DNA of 64,000 nucleotides from Burkholderia ubonensis (GCF_001718695.1 NZ_CP013421.1:186001-250000); one strand, 5' to 3'. Positions 35,390 through 44,969 are shown, numbered from the stretch's first letter. The notes: generated from the sequence alone by a model not told the origin. Translations and numbers: made by a program.

Positions 35390-36781
35390 CTACATCGCGG
35401 CACCGTAAAGATGATGTGCATCGGTCAGTGCCTCCGCGACGAGTTGCAGGCCTTCCAGACACTGCGCCCGATCCTGCGGCCCGCCGAGGCAAATGCGGAT
35501 CGCAGCCGGCGGGTCGCCGTCCGTCGAAAATGCCGCGCTTGCCACGGCGGCGACTCTCTGACTCCGCAGATGCTGTGCCAGATCCGGTGCCGTCCATAGG
35601 CACTCGCGCGGAATCGGCAACCACAGATGGAAACCGTCGGGGGGGGCATCGAAAGGCCAGGCGCCGAGAATCCGGCTGGCAATCGCCTGCCGCGCGCGCG
35701 CTTCCGCTCGAATCGCGGCCAGCATCTCGCTGGCCGTGCCGTCGTTGATCCACTGGGTCGCCAGCAGCATTGTGAATGGGCTCGGCATCACGGTCGTGGC
35801 ACGCAACGCTCCGGCGATACGCTGTGCTTCGCGCACGGTCGGCGCCAACAGGTAAGCGATTCGCAGCCCGGCGCCGAGATTCTTCGACATGCCGGTCACG
35901 TAATAGGTCAGTTCGGGCGCCAGCAACGCCAGGGGCGGCGGCGCGCTCTGCGGCAGCATCGCGTAGGCGTCGTCCTCGATGATGGGCACGCTGTAGCGCA
36001 TCGCGATATCGGCCAACGCTTCGCGGCGCCTGAACGGTATCGTCAGCGTGCTCGGATTCTGCAGTGTGGGGTTGCAGTACAGCGCCGCGGGTTGTCCGCT
36101 TCTGCAGAGCGACTCGAAGGCGTGCGGGAGCGGTCCGTCGTCGTCTCGTGGCAGCGGCTGCAACTGCACGCCCAATTGCGATGCGATTGCCTTGATGCCG
36201 GGGTACGCGAGCGAATCGAGGCAGATCGCGTCGCCGCGGCGCGCAAGCCGGGAGACGAGCGCGACGAGGGCGCTGTGGATTCCGGGGCAAACGAGCACGT
36301 TATCGCTACTGCAACCGGGCAGGCGATTGGCCAGCCACGCGCGGCCGGCGGCCCGATCCGCCGGTGTGCCACCGAAATCCTGATATCGCATCAGTTGGTA
36401 AGGATCCGCCACAGCGAACAATGCGGCTGCCGATCGCTGAAGCCGGTCGACCATCTCGGTCGGTTCAGGGGGCATGTTCATCGTCATCTCGACGCTGCTC
36501 CCGCCTGATAGCTGGAACGTCCGTGTCGGGCCGCGCACGAACGTTCCGCTGCCTGCCCGCGTATCGAGCAAGCCGCGTCGGCGAGCTTCCGCATACGCGC
36601 GGGCGACCGTCGTGTAGTTCAGGTTCAGCGCACCGGCGAGATCGCGCAGCCCGGGCAGGCGGTCGCGCGGCTTCAGCCGGCCCGTCGCGAGATCTTCCTC
36701 GATGAGATCGGGGATCAGCAGATAGGCCGGCTTCCTGCTTTCCAATAGTCGCTTCGACCAATGATGGATCGCGTAATCCAT
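35390..36781 (-). CDS. MocR/PdxR-type regulator (GntR HTH fused to aminotransferase fold)
   Basis: 463 residues from ATG 36781; ATG 36805 would add eight residues. Residues 1-75 form a GntR winged helix (LEEDLATGRLKPRDRLPGLR-like segment, YTTVARAYAEARRRGLLDTR, GSGTFVRG). The rest is a fold-type I aminotransferase domain with DDAY in IIEDDAYAML and the PLP lysine in YYVTGMSKNLGAGLR. Such proteins sense PLP-linked or amino-compound effectors. It is transcribed away from the nit cluster, from which it is separated by 382 bp containing paired direct repeats; it is the likely specific regulator of that cluster. Confidence 0.85.
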   Translation of the reverse strand: MDYAIHHWSKRLLESRKPAYLLIPDLIEEDLATGRLKPRDRLPGLRDLAGALNLNYTTVARAYAEARRRGLLDTRAGSGTFVRGPTRTFQLSGGSSVEMTMNMPPEPTEMVDRLQRSAAALFAVADPYQLMRYQDFGGTPADRAAGRAWLANRLPGCSSDNVLVCPGIHSALVALVSRLARRGDAICLDSLAYPGIKAIASQLGVQLQPLPRDDDGPLPHAFESLCRSGQPAALYCNPTLQNPSTLTIPFRRREALADIAMRYSVPIIEDDAYAMLPQSAPPPLALLAPELTYYVTGMSKNLGAGLRIAYLLAPTVREAQRIAGALRATTVMPSPFTMLLATQWINDGTASEMLAAIRAEARARQAIASRILGAWPFDAPPDGFHLWLPIPRECLWTAPDLAQHLRSQRVAAVASAAFSTDGDPPAAIRICLGGPQDRAQCLEGLQLVAEALTDAHHLYGAAM

Positions 36782-36861
36782 ATCCGTTTCCGTTTGATGA
36801 TTCATCAAAACGTTAGCATGACGCATTAATAGAAAAATATATATATCGCAGTCTCTGTGTC

Positions 36862-37063
36862 GAATGATTGCATTGATCGCATCATGTATCGGATTGATGC
36901 ATCGATGCACGCCGGATGCGCATCTATTTGATCTCGTTGCATCAGTCCGGTGCGCTGTCCACCCCCGACAGGTGGCTTCCGGCTGGATCAGCATTGGTGC
37001 GCACAAGGATCGACCTGACTGCAGCAGCATTTTTCGATTGAATGATTGGAGAATGATCGCATC
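36862..37063. repeat. Two composite direct repeats in the mocR-nit gap
   Basis: GAATGATTG-N3-TGATCGCATC (36862-36883) recurs as GAATGATTG-N5-TGATCGCATC (37040-37063), 178 bp apart. The second copy ends 15 bp before the -24 element at 37079. They are candidate MocR operators. Confidence 0.6.
36906..36954. promoter_or_regulatory. Two NtrC-like sites upstream of the nit cluster
   Basis: TGCACG-N5-TGCGCA (36906-36922) and TGCATC-N5-GGTGCG (36938-36954) match TGCACC-N5-GGTGCA at 9 and 10 of 12 positions. Their centres are 32 bp apart, about three turns, and they lie 125-170 bp above the -24 box, a usual enhancer distance. Confidence 0.5.
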
Positions 37064-37078
37064 GGGGCGAGGCCCGCT

Positions 37079-37094
37079 TGGCATATGCGTTGCG
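37079..37094 (+). promoter_or_regulatory. Sigma54 -24/-12 promoter of the nit cluster
   Basis: TGGCATA-TGCG-TTGCG has GG-N10-GC spacing and a good -12 box. Predicted start about 37105, 59 bp before the first ATG. This points to nitrogen control of the whole ten-gene cluster. Confidence 0.65.
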
Positions 37095-37163
37095 TTAATG
37101 AGTTCACCCGGATTGGAAAACGTCCGGGAACGTCATTCAACTCATTTTCAAACGGAGCGTGCC

Positions 37164-37646
37164 ATGCCCGCAGTCAATCAGCCTCTGCACAAGAAGGGAG
37201 ATTTCCTCGTCGACTACGAGGAAAAGGTATTCGAAGACGTCAAGGCGGAGCCGGGCGAAAAGGCGCTCGTGACGTTCCATACGGTTGCGTTCGAGGGATC
37301 GATCGGCTTCGTAAACCTCCTGCAGGCGACGCGCCTGCAACGCAAGGGGTTCGAGACGTCGGTGCTGCTCTACGGCCCCGGCGTGACGCTCGGCCTGCAA
37401 CGCGGGTTTCCGACGCTGGGCGACGAGGCGTTTCCCGGTCACCTGAATTTCAACAAGCAACTCGTCAAGTTCATGGAAGAGGGCGGGAAAGTCTATGCGT
37501 GCCGCTTTGCGCTGCAGGCGCTTTATGGGCACGGCGAAGCGTCGCTGATCGAGGGCATTCGACCGATCAATCCGCTTGACGTGCTGGATATTCAGCTGCT
37601 TCACCGCAAGGAGAATGCGCTGGTCATCCACACTTGGACCGTTTGA
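37164..37646 (+). CDS. Sll0783/MSMEG_0572-family nitrogen-starvation protein
   Basis: 160 residues from ATG 37164 (CGGAGCG upstream). [20 protein letters not shown] then [40 protein letters not shown] fits the MSMEG_0572/Sll0783 family. Sll0783 was linked to nitrogen starvation and PHB accumulation in Synechocystis. It resembles DsrE-like folds with a cysteine near the end ([10 protein letters not shown]). It is the first gene of Nit1C-type clusters (nitB) and precedes the nitrilase by 19 bp. Confidence 0.85.
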   Translation: MPAVNQPLHKKGDFLVDYEEKVFEDVKAEPGEKALVTFHTVAFEGSIGFVNLLQATRLQRKGFETSVLLYGPGVTLGLQRGFPTLGDEAFPGHLNFNKQLVKFMEEGGKVYACRFALQALYGHGEASLIEGIRPINPLDVLDIQLLHRKENALVIHTWTV

Positions 37647-37665
37647 TCCAATGACGGGTGCCATC

Positions 37666-38688
37666 ATGTCCGACAAACGCATCGTCCGGGCCGCCGCCGT
37701 CCAGATCGCGCCCGATCTGGAACGCGCCGGCGGCACGCTCGACAAGGTTTGCGCGGCGATCGACGAGGCGGCTGGAAAAGGCGTCCAGCTGATCGTTTTT
37801 CCGGAAACGTTCGTGCCGTACTACCCGTACTTCTCGTTCGTGCGGACGCCGGTCGCATCCGGGGCCGATCACATGCGTCTCTACGAGCAGGCCGTGGCGG
37901 TGCCCGGCCCCGTGACGCATGCGGTCGCCGAGCGCGCACGGCTGCACGGGATGGTGGTCGTGCTCGGCGTGAACGAGCGCGACCACGGCAGCCTGTACAA
38001 CACGCAGCTGATCTTCGACGTCGACGGACGCCTCGCGGTGAAGCGCCGCAAGATCACGCCGACGTTTCACGAGCGGATGATCTGGGGGCAGGGCGACGCG
38101 GCCGGGCTCAAGGTTGCGCAGACAGGGATCGGACGGGTCGGTGCGCTCGCGTGCTGGGAGCACTACAACCCGCTCGCCCGTTATGCGCTGATGACGCAGC
38201 ACGAGGAAATTCATTGCAGCCAGTTCCCCGGTTCGCTGGTCGGTCCGATCTTCGCGGAGCAGATCGAAGTCACGATTCGTCACCACGCGCTGGAAGCGGG
38301 CTGCTTCGTCGTCAATGCGACCGGCTGGCTGACGGATGCCCAGATCGAGTCGATCACCGGCGATCCGAATCTGCAGAAGGCCCTGCGCGGCGGCTGCAAT
38401 ACCGCGATCGTGTCCCCGGAGGGCCAGCATCTGGCCGAGCCGTTGCGCTCGGGCGAAGGGATGGTAATCGCCGACCTGGACATGTCGCTGATCACCAAGC
38501 GCAAGCGAATGATGGATTCGGTCGGCCACTATGCGCGCCCGGAGCTGCTGAGCCTTGCCATCAACGATCGGCCGGCGACCACGGTGACCCCGATGGGGAC
38601 CAGCGGGTCGGCCGCACGCGAATTCGAGGGAAACTGCCATGAGCGCGAACGCGAAACCGTCGGTGCAGAGCCGGCAATTGATGACTGA
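37666..38688 (+). CDS. Nitrilase of the Nit1C/sll0784 type
   Basis: 340 residues from ATG 37666; ATG 37651 is an alternative without a better ribosome site. Catalytic triad E47 (FPETF), K129 (KRRKITPT), C163 (ACWEHYN). The family hydrolyses nitriles to acid plus ammonia, and the Nit1C nitrilase (NitC) is required for growth on cyanide in Pseudomonas fluorescens NCIMB 11764. Whether this enzyme uses HCN or an organic nitrile made by the cluster cannot be read from sequence. The 3-prime end overlaps the radical SAM gene by 50 bp. Confidence 0.93.
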   Translation: MSDKRIVRAAAVQIAPDLERAGGTLDKVCAAIDEAAGKGVQLIVFPETFVPYYPYFSFVRTPVASGADHMRLYEQAVAVPGPVTHAVAERARLHGMVVVLGVNERDHGSLYNTQLIFDVDGRLAVKRRKITPTFHERMIWGQGDAAGLKVAQTGIGRVGALACWEHYNPLARYALMTQHEEIHCSQFPGSLVGPIFAEQIEVTIRHHALEAGCFVVNATGWLTDAQIESITGDPNLQKALRGGCNTAIVSPEGQHLAEPLRSGEGMVIADLDMSLITKRKRMMDSVGHYARPELLSLAINDRPATTVTPMGTSGSAAREFEGNCHERERETVGAEPAIDD

Positions 38689-39751
38689 ACTGCAGTCGGT
38701 CGGGCTGCGTCTCGCGGATCCGCGCGCTGGCGCCGCGAGCCGGCGCGGCGGCGCCGGGCCGTCCGATCACAAGGCCGTGACGGTCGACGGCGTGACCATC
38801 ATGGTGCCGGTGCACACGAGCACCGCATGGGAATCGCCGTTCGTCGCGGCCGAGCCCGACGCGGCGGGCGTCAGCCTGCTGTCGCGCGGCGCCATCCCGA
38901 TCGCGAGCATTAGCTTTCCGTCGAACCCGCGCTTCTACGCATTGCAGACGCTGGAGGGCGTGCCGTATTCGCACATCGCGACGCTGCATGGCGCCGACGT
39001 GCTGGCGACCACGGTGTTGCAGACCTGCATGCGCTACGAGAGCCGGCGCAAGACCTGCCAGTTCTGTTCGATCGGCCAGTCGCTTGCCGCCGGCCGGACG
39101 ATTGCGCGCAAGACGCCCGAACAACTCGCGGAAGTGGCGCGCGCGGCGGTGCTGCTCGACGGCGTCAAGCACATGGTCTTGACGACCGGCACGCCACCGA
39201 CGCCGGATCGCGGCGCCCGGGTGCTGTGCGAGAGCGCGTTCGCGATCAAGGCGGCTGTCGATCTCCCGATCCAGGCACAGTGCGAACCGCCCGACGACGA
39301 CGGCTGGTTCGACCGGATGAAGGCAAGCGGGATCGATACGCTGGGCATGCATCTGGAAGCCGTGACGCCGGCCGTGCGCGAACGGATCATGCCGGGCAAG
39401 GCGAGCGTGCCGTTGTCACGGTATATGTCGGCATTCCGCGCGGCCGTGGCCGTGTTCGGCCGCGGGCAGGTCAGCACCTACATCCTCGCCGGGCTGGGGG
39501 ACAGCGAGGCGGCGATTCTGGACATGTCGCGCGAGCTGATCGACTTGGGCGTGTATCCGTTCGTCGTGCCATTCGTGCCGATCAGCGGCACGCCGCTGGA
39601 GAGCCATCCCGCGCCGTCGCCGGACTTTATGCGCGCGGTGCTCGCGCCGCTCGGAGCGATGTTGCGCGACGCCGGCATGCGTTCCGCCGACATCAAGGCC
39701 GGCTGCGGAAAGTGCGGCGCCTGCTCGTCGCTTTCGACCTACGAGGTGTGA
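38639..39751 (+). CDS. MSMEG_0568-family radical SAM protein
   Basis: 370 residues from ATG 38639. The candidate cluster ligands are C130, C140 and C143 ([16 protein letters not shown]), a CX9CX2C spacing rather than CX3CX2[16 protein letters not shown] and [17 protein letters not shown] lie in the barrel. A second cysteine set near the C-terminus ([11 protein letters not shown]) may hold another Fe-S centre. Part of the Nit1C core; the reaction is unknown. Long overlap with the nitrilase gene implies translational coupling. Confidence 0.9.
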   Translation: MSANAKPSVQSRQLMTELQSVGLRLADPRAGAASRRGGAGPSDHKAVTVDGVTIMVPVHTSTAWESPFVAAEPDAAGVSLLSRGAIPIASISFPSNPRFYALQTLEGVPYSHIATLHGADVLATTVLQTCMRYESRRKTCQFCSIGQSLAAGRTIARKTPEQLAEVARAAVLLDGVKHMVLTTGTPPTPDRGARVLCESAFAIKAAVDLPIQAQCEPPDDDGWFDRMKASGIDTLGMHLEAVTPAVRERIMPGKASVPLSRYMSAFRAAVAVFGRGQVSTYILAGLGDSEAAILDMSRELIDLGVYPFVVPFVPISGTPLESHPAPSPDFMRAVLAPLGAMLRDAGMRSADIKAGCGKCGACSSLSTYEV

Positions 39752-39753
39752 CC

Positions 39754-40314
39754 ATGTACTGCGTGGAGATGGGGCTGGCCGACAGCCGCGACACGTACCG
39801 GCCTGCCGAATACTGGATCAAATGGGCGCAGCTTCCGTGGGAAATCGACGAAGCGTACAAGCTGCGCCGGGCCGTATTCTGCATCGAGCAGGGGATCTTC
39901 GTCGGCGACGATCGCGACGATATCGATCGTCACGCGCAATTGCTGGTCGCGGTCAGTTGCTGCGCCGGCCTGCCGGAGCAGGTGGTCGGCACGGTCCGGA
40001 TTCATGAAACCGTGCCCGGCACGTGGATGGGGTCGCGGCTCGCGGTGCATCCGGCGTTTCGCCGGCAGGGCAGGATCGGCTCGATGCTGATCGCGCTGGC
40101 CGTCAGCAGCGCGCATGCCGAAGGTTGCGGCACCTTCGTCGCGCACGTGCAAGCGCAGAACGTGCCGCTGTTTCGTCGGCTTCACTGGGATGCGCTCGGC
40201 GAGGAAACATTGTTTGGCCGCGCCCATCAACTGATGCAGGCCCAGCTTGCGCACTATCCGCCGTGCGGCACGCCGTTCGAGGGTTTCGTCCTGCGCGCGG
40301 AGGGACGGCCATGA
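39754..40314 (+). CDS. GNAT acetyltransferase of the Nit1C cluster
   Basis: 186 residues from ATG 39754. FCIEQGIFVGDDRDDIDRHA and the acetyl-CoA motif VHPAFRRQGRIGSMLI, plus NVPLFRRLHWDALGEETLFG, fit the MSMEG_0567/Sll0786 N-terminal domain family. In some bacteria this domain is fused to the AIR-synthase-like protein encoded next here. Overlaps it by 4 bp (ATGA 40311-40314). Confidence 0.88.
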   Translation: MYCVEMGLADSRDTYRPAEYWIKWAQLPWEIDEAYKLRRAVFCIEQGIFVGDDRDDIDRHAQLLVAVSCCAGLPEQVVGTVRIHETVPGTWMGSRLAVHPAFRRQGRIGSMLIALAVSSAHAEGCGTFVAHVQAQNVPLFRRLHWDALGEETLFGRAHQLMQAQLAHYPPCGTPFEGFVLRAEGRP

Positions 40315-41297
40315 GTGTCGCGGATCGCATCGCGGCATTGCGTGCCAGCCGCGGCTTCCAGCACAAGCACGACATCTCCGGCGTGGTCGCGTCGCTCGCG
40401 GCGGCATTGCCGAACGGTGCACGGGATCTCGCCCAGGCGGTGGCGCTCGGCGACGACTGCGCGGCGATTCCCGACGGGGACGGCTACCTGCTGTTCGCGA
40501 TCGAGGGCATGGTCGGCGATTTCGTCGAGTCGATGCCGTGGTTCGCCGGGTACAGCGGCGTGATGGCGAACGTCAGCGACGTCTACGCGATGGGTGGGCG
40601 GCCGATCGCCGTCGTCGACGCATTGTGGAGCGACGGGATCGACGCCGCGCGGCCGGTGCTCGCCGGGATGGCCGCGGCTGCGTCGGCGTATGGCGTGCCG
40701 ATCGTCGGCGGCCACAGCAACACGCGCAGCGCGCAGCGGCAACTGGCCGTGTCGATCCTGGGCCGGGCGCGCGCGCTGCTGTCGAGCTTCAATGCGCGGC
40801 CGGGCGATCGCCTGATGATGGCGGTCGACCTGCGCGGCGTATTCGAGGAGCCGTATCCGTTCTGGAATGCGTCGGTCTGCGCGCCGCCGGACCGGCTGCG
40901 CGCCGATCTCGAGATTCTGCCGATGTTGGCGGAAGACGGGCTGTGCGATGCCGCGAAGGATATCTCGATGGCGGGCGTGCTCGGTACGGCGCTGATGCTC
41001 GTCGAATGCTCGCGTGTCGGCGCGCGGATCGCGCTCGACGCGATCCCGCGGCCTCCCGGCGTCGACTTCGATCGCTGGCTGACGGCCTTTCCAAGCTACG
41101 GATTCCTGATGGCGGTGCGGCCGGCGCATACCGACGCGATCGCGGAACGCTTCGCGGCGCGCGGGCTCGCGTGCGCGGTGATCGGCGATATCGACGCCAC
41201 GCGCGAGGTCGTCGTCGAGGAGGCGGGCGAAACGGCGGTGCTGTGGGATTTCCGGATCGAGCCGTTCATCACCGGTGTCGAAGGAGGTACGCGATGA
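40311..41297 (+). CDS. AIR-synthase-related protein (sll0787 type)
   Basis: 328 residues from ATG 40311. PurM-like ATP-grasp of the HypE/ThiL/SelD class: ALGDDCAAIPDGDGYLLFAI, GVMANVSDVYAMGGRPIAVV, PIVGGHSNT and DISMAGVLGTALMLVE. Likely uses ATP to activate an amide, carboxylate or acyl group in the nit pathway. Overlaps the neighbours on both sides by 4 bp, so the middle of the cluster is tightly coupled. Confidence 0.9.
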   Translation: MSVADRIAALRASRGFQHKHDISGVVASLAAALPNGARDLAQAVALGDDCAAIPDGDGYLLFAIEGMVGDFVESMPWFAGYSGVMANVSDVYAMGGRPIAVVDALWSDGIDAARPVLAGMAAAASAYGVPIVGGHSNTRSAQRQLAVSILGRARALLSSFNARPGDRLMMAVDLRGVFEEPYPFWNASVCAPPDRLRADLEILPMLAEDGLCDAAKDISMAGVLGTALMLVECSRVGARIALDAIPRPPGVDFDRWLTAFPSYGFLMAVRPAHTDAIAERFAARGLACAVIGDIDATREVVVEEAGETAVLWDFRIEPFITGVEGGTR

Positions 41298-42478
41298 GCG
41301 GCGATACGTTGCGCATCGCGCTGCTGACCCACTCGGTCAATCCGCGCGGCGGTGTCGTGCACGCACTCGAACTCGCGAGGGCGCTGCACGAAGCGGGACG
41401 CGATGTCACCGTGTTCGCGCCGGCCGCGCCGGGCGACGAGATGTTCCGCGATGTCCCGTGCCGCGTCGTGCTGGCGCGCGTCGATGGCCGTCCGCGCGGC
41501 GTCGCGGAAATGGTGCACGCGCGAATCGCCGCGATCAAGTACGCCCTGCTGGAGCACGACGCAAGCGGGTTCGACGTGCTGCATGCACAGGACAGCATCA
41601 CGGGCAATGCGCTGGCCGAGCTGAGGCAGTCGGGCGAAATAGATGGATTCGTACGGACCGTGCACCACCTCGACGTATTCGACGACCCGCAGCTCGAACG
41701 CTGGCAGGAACGCGCGTGGCGCGAGGCGGACCAGGTGCTGTGCGTGAGCGCCGCGTGGGCGGCCACGATGCGCAAGACGTTCGGGGTCGACGCGAGCGTG
41801 GTGCCCAATGGGGTGGACGTCGGCCGGTTCGCTCGCGCGAGCGAGGCGGACATGCAGGCGGTGCGGCGGCGTTTCGGCCTGCACGGCGCGCCGGTCGTCC
41901 TGGCGATCGGCGGGATCGAGCAGCGGAAAAACTCGATCGCGCTGCTCGAGGCATTTTCCCGGTTGCGCGGCACGACGCCCGATGTACGGCTCGTGATCGG
42001 GGGTGGCGCGAGCCTGCTCGATCACGATGCCTACACGCGCCGCTTCGTCGCGCGCGCCGCCGCGCTCGGGCTGGGGATCGGCGTCGACGAAACCGTCGTG
42101 CCGACGGGGCCGCTCGACGATGCGGCGCTGGTCGCGCTGATGCACTGCGCCGACCTGGTGTCGATGGTGTCGATCCGCGAGGGATTCGGTCTGGTCGTGC
42201 TTGAGGCGCTCGCGTGCGGCAAGCCGGTCGTCGTATCCGAAATCGAACCGTTTACCGAGTATCTGGACGAGCACGCGTGCGTGTGGGCCGATCCCGCCGA
42301 CGTGGATTCGATCGCCGATGCGCTGCGCGACGCGCTCTCGGGGCGGCGTGGTCCCGATTTCACGCATGCAGTTCCCGCACTGTTGAACCGCTTCACATGG
42401 GACGCGAGTGCGCGCAGGCATCTGGACATTTACCAGGACAGGCTGGCGCAGCGTGCGCAAGCATCGTCCGCCGAGTAA
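41294..42478 (+). CDS. MSMEG_0565-family glycosyltransferase (GT4-like)
   Basis: 394 residues from ATG 41294 with AAGGAGG upstream. NPRGGVVHALELARALHEAG at the N-terminus, VSAAWAATMRKTFGV and PNGVDVGRF in the linker, and the C-terminal EGFGLVVLEALACGKPVVVSE (E-x7-E motif). Suggests the pathway product or an intermediate is glycosylated. Start overlaps the previous stop. Confidence 0.9.
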   Translation: MSGDTLRIALLTHSVNPRGGVVHALELARALHEAGRDVTVFAPAAPGDEMFRDVPCRVVLARVDGRPRGVAEMVHARIAAIKYALLEHDASGFDVLHAQDSITGNALAELRQSGEIDGFVRTVHHLDVFDDPQLERWQERAWREADQVLCVSAAWAATMRKTFGVDASVVPNGVDVGRFARASEADMQAVRRRFGLHGAPVVLAIGGIEQRKNSIALLEAFSRLRGTTPDVRLVIGGGASLLDHDAYTRRFVARAAALGLGIGVDETVVPTGPLDDAALVALMHCADLVSMVSIREGFGLVVLEALACGKPVVVSEIEPFTEYLDEHACVWADPADVDSIADALRDALSGRRGPDFTHAVPALLNRFTWDASARRHLDIYQDRLAQRAQASSAE

Positions 42479-42487
42479 GGGGGCATC

Positions 42488-42772
42488 ATGCCGGTCATGC
42501 ATTTTCGGGTTCGTTGGCCCGACCAGTCGGAAACCAATTGCTATTCGCCTTCGACCGTGGTGTCGGAGTTTTTCACGCCCGACACGCAATACGCGCTCGA
42601 CGACTTCGTCGAACGCGCACGGCGCGCACTGGGTATCGCATCCGATCGCGTCCGCGAGAAATACGGGTTCGCGTGCTCGGCCGCGATGGACGAGCTGGCA
42701 CGGATCGAAGCGCACGCGGAACGATTCGCGCCGCAGCGCGATGCGACCGTGACCGTCATCGAGCTCGTTTAG
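42488..42772 (+). CDS. MSMEG_0570-family small protein
   Basis: 94 residues. MPVMHFRVRWPDQSETNCYS then PSTVVSEFFTPDTQYALDDF fits the MSMEG_0570 family found only in these clusters. Acidic, soluble, one domain; could be a carrier or a small subunit, but no phosphopantetheine Ser motif is apparent. 9 bp after the glycosyltransferase. Confidence 0.85.
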   Translation: MPVMHFRVRWPDQSETNCYSPSTVVSEFFTPDTQYALDDFVERARRALGIASDRVREKYGFACSAAMDELARIEAHAERFAPQRDATVTVIELV

Positions 42773-42828
42773 GGCGTCCGGCACGCAGAAATCCACCGCC
42801 ATCTTCAACACACATTCAGGACTGCATC

Positions 42829-44130
42829 ATGTCAAGCGAACCCGTTTTTTCATCCAGCCTCCCGGATATCGATGCCCATCTCGGCGTAGCCGTCATCGGC
42901 GGCGGGCAGGCCGGGCTGTCGATCAGCTACTACCTGAAGCAGGCAGGTATCGATCATCTCGTATTCGAAAAGGAGACCGTGACGCACACGTGGCGCAAGC
43001 AGCGCTGGGACGCGTTCTGTCTGGTGACGCCGAACTGGCAGTGTGCGCTCCCGGGCTATCCGTATCGCGGGGCCGACCCGCACGGCTTCATGACGAAGGA
43101 CGAGATCGTCGAGTATCTCGACGGCTTCATCCGCAGCGTCGATGCGCCGGTACTGGAACATACCGCGGTCGAGCATGTGACGCGCGACGCGGACGGACGC
43201 TATCGCATCGCGACGTCGCGCGGCACGTACACGGCGGATCGGGTCGTCGTTGCGTCGGGCGGCTACCATCGGCCGATCGTGCCGCGCATGGCCGAGCGGC
43301 TTCCTGCATCGATCGTGCAGCTCCAGTCGTCGGAATACCGCAATCCGGCCGCGTTGCTGGACGGGCCGGTGCTCGTGGTCGGATCGGGGCAATCGGGTGC
43401 GCAGATCGCGGAAGACCTCCACCTTGCCGGGCGTAAGGTGTTACTCGCGGTGGGCGATGCGCCGCGCTGTGCCCGTTTCTATCGGGGCAGGGACGTCGTC
43501 GACTGGCTGGCCGACATGCAGTACTACGACATGCCGGTCGATGCACATCCGCTGCGCGAAGGCGTGCGCGACAACACCAACCACTATGTGACCGGGCGCG
43601 ACGGCGGGCGCGACATCGATCTGCGCCGCTTTGCCGCCGAAGGGATGGAACTGTACGGCCGGCTGGAGGACTTTTCAGGCGGGCAGTTGCGCTTCTCCGC
43701 AGACCTGTCGGCGCAGCTCGACAGCGCCGACGATACGTACAACCGGATCAATGCCGGCATCGATGCGCATATCGAGAAGAATGGGATCGCGGCGCCGCCC
43801 GCGACGCGCTACGAACCCGTGTGGCGTCCAGACCATGAGCGGACGACACTCGATCTAGCGGCCAGCGGCATCGCATCGGTCATTTGGTGCATCGGCTTCA
43901 CCCCCGACTTCAACTGGCTGGATGCGCCGGTCTTCAACGGTCGCGGCTATCCCGCGCACCGGCGTGGCGTGACGCCGGTTCCGGGGCTCTACTTCGTCGG
44001 GCTGCCCTGGCTATACACGTGGGGGTCGGGGCGATTCTCCGGCGTGGCGCGAGATGCGGCCCATATCGTCGACCGGATCCAGGCCGAGATGACAGCCGCG
44101 CGGCGTTCGGCCGAAAGCGAGGTCGCCTGA
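42829..44130 (+). CDS. MSMEG_0569-family flavin-dependent oxidoreductase
   Basis: 433 residues from ATG 42829. FAD motif VAVIGGGQAGLSISYYLKQA, second nucleotide motif VLVVGSGQSGAQIAEDL, and a C-terminal ATG-like VPGLYFVGLPWLYTWGSG. Similar to flavin monooxygenases of the YUCCA/FMO class. In Nit1C clusters this is NitH. The 56-bp gap before it is AT-richer but I see no clear promoter. Confidence 0.9.
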   Translation: MSSEPVFSSSLPDIDAHLGVAVIGGGQAGLSISYYLKQAGIDHLVFEKETVTHTWRKQRWDAFCLVTPNWQCALPGYPYRGADPHGFMTKDEIVEYLDGFIRSVDAPVLEHTAVEHVTRDADGRYRIATSRGTYTADRVVVASGGYHRPIVPRMAERLPASIVQLQSSEYRNPAALLDGPVLVVGSGQSGAQIAEDLHLAGRKVLLAVGDAPRCARFYRGRDVVDWLADMQYYDMPVDAHPLREGVRDNTNHYVTGRDGGRDIDLRRFAAEGMELYGRLEDFSGGQLRFSADLSAQLDSADDTYNRINAGIDAHIEKNGIAAPPATRYEPVWRPDHERTTLDLAASGIASVIWCIGFTPDFNWLDAPVFNGRGYPAHRRGVTPVPGLYFVGLPWLYTWGSGRFSGVARDAAHIVDRIQAEMTAARRSAESEVA

Positions 44131-44135
44131 CGCCG

Positions 44136-44969
44136 ATGCATACCGCCATCCATCGCTATCGGGCCGGCATGCCGCAGCTCGCGCACACGGGGCTCGCGGA
44201 AAACTGGCTGCTCAAGGAGTGCGGACAGCGCCACTGGGACGCGCTGGCCGCGTATAGCGGTCGCGACGCGCCCGAGTTCTTCGACGACGACGGGCGGCGC
44301 GCCTATGCGTCGTTCGTTGCGGTGCACGTCGACATGAGCCGCCGTCACGCGATTCGCGAGAACGACACGTTCGCGCTGCATGTCGCGCTTCACCGGGTCG
44401 GCCCGATTCGTCACTTTAGCGAACAGCGGATCCGGCATGGCGACCACGAAGCAGGCGTCGTGCGGATGATGTCGACGTTCGTGACGCGCGAACACGCCGG
44501 CAGCAACCGCTCGGTGATGAAGGCGCGAATGACCGGCGTCGACGGCCGCACCGGGCCGGTCCCGGCCGATGCGCTGGCGATGGCGGAACGGGGGAAGAAG
44601 CTGCGGACGCGGGATGCGTCGATCGTGCCGGCGCTCGCCGGCCTCGCGGAGGACGACGGCGCCAGCGTGTCGTTCCTGCCGTGCCCGAACATGGATTTCA
44701 ACGGCGCGGACCTGCTGTACTTCGCCAGCTTTCAGGCCTTCGTCGACCGCGCGGAATGGCAGCATTATCGCTTCGCGCACGCACCGGTGCTGGCAGCACG
44801 TCAACTGTACTTTCATGGAAATCTCGACATCGGCGATGCGTTGACCGTGCGTTTCGTGCGTGCCGGACCCGATACGGGCGGCCTGCTGCACTGGAGCGAA
44901 ATCCTGCGCGACAGCGACGGGACGAAGATTGCCGATGTCATCACGCAAAAGCACTGGAGCCGGGCATGA
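44136..44969 (+). CDS. LnmK/Pnap_2097-family acyltransferase-decarboxylase-like protein
   Basis: 277 residues from ATG 44136. PQLAHTGLAENWLLKECGQR, RFTFASFV-like ASFVAVHVDMSRRHAIREND and MDFNGADLLYFASFQAFVDR plus YFHGNLDIGDALTVRF fit the double-hotdog family of LnmK, which in leinamycin biosynthesis decarboxylates methylmalonyl-CoA and transfers propionyl to an ACP. This gene is not part of the minimal Nit1C set. It directly precedes and overlaps (ATGA) a methylmalonyl-CoA-mutase-like gene, making a shared acyl-CoA intermediate likely. No ACP gene is visible. Confidence 0.75.
   Translation: MHTAIHRYRAGMPQLAHTGLAENWLLKECGQRHWDALAAYSGRDAPEFFDDDGRRAYASFVAVHVDMSRRHAIRENDTFALHVALHRVGPIRHFSEQRIRHGDHEAGVVRMMSTFVTREHAGSNRSVMKARMTGVDGRTGPVPADALAMAERGKKLRTRDASIVPALAGLAEDDGASVSFLPCPNMDFNGADLLYFASFQAFVDRAEWQHYRFAHAPVLAARQLYFHGNLDIGDALTVRFVRAGPDTGGLLHWSEILRDSDGTKIADVITQKHWSRA

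Noticed and set aside
36829..36847. AT-rich ATATATATAT tract as a ModE site
   Set aside because: No dyad with correct half-site spacing; it is more likely part of the mocR promoter.
37651..37665. ATG 37651 as the nitrilase start
   Set aside because: It adds five residues without a Shine-Dalgarno and without family support; ATG 37666 starts the conserved region as expected.
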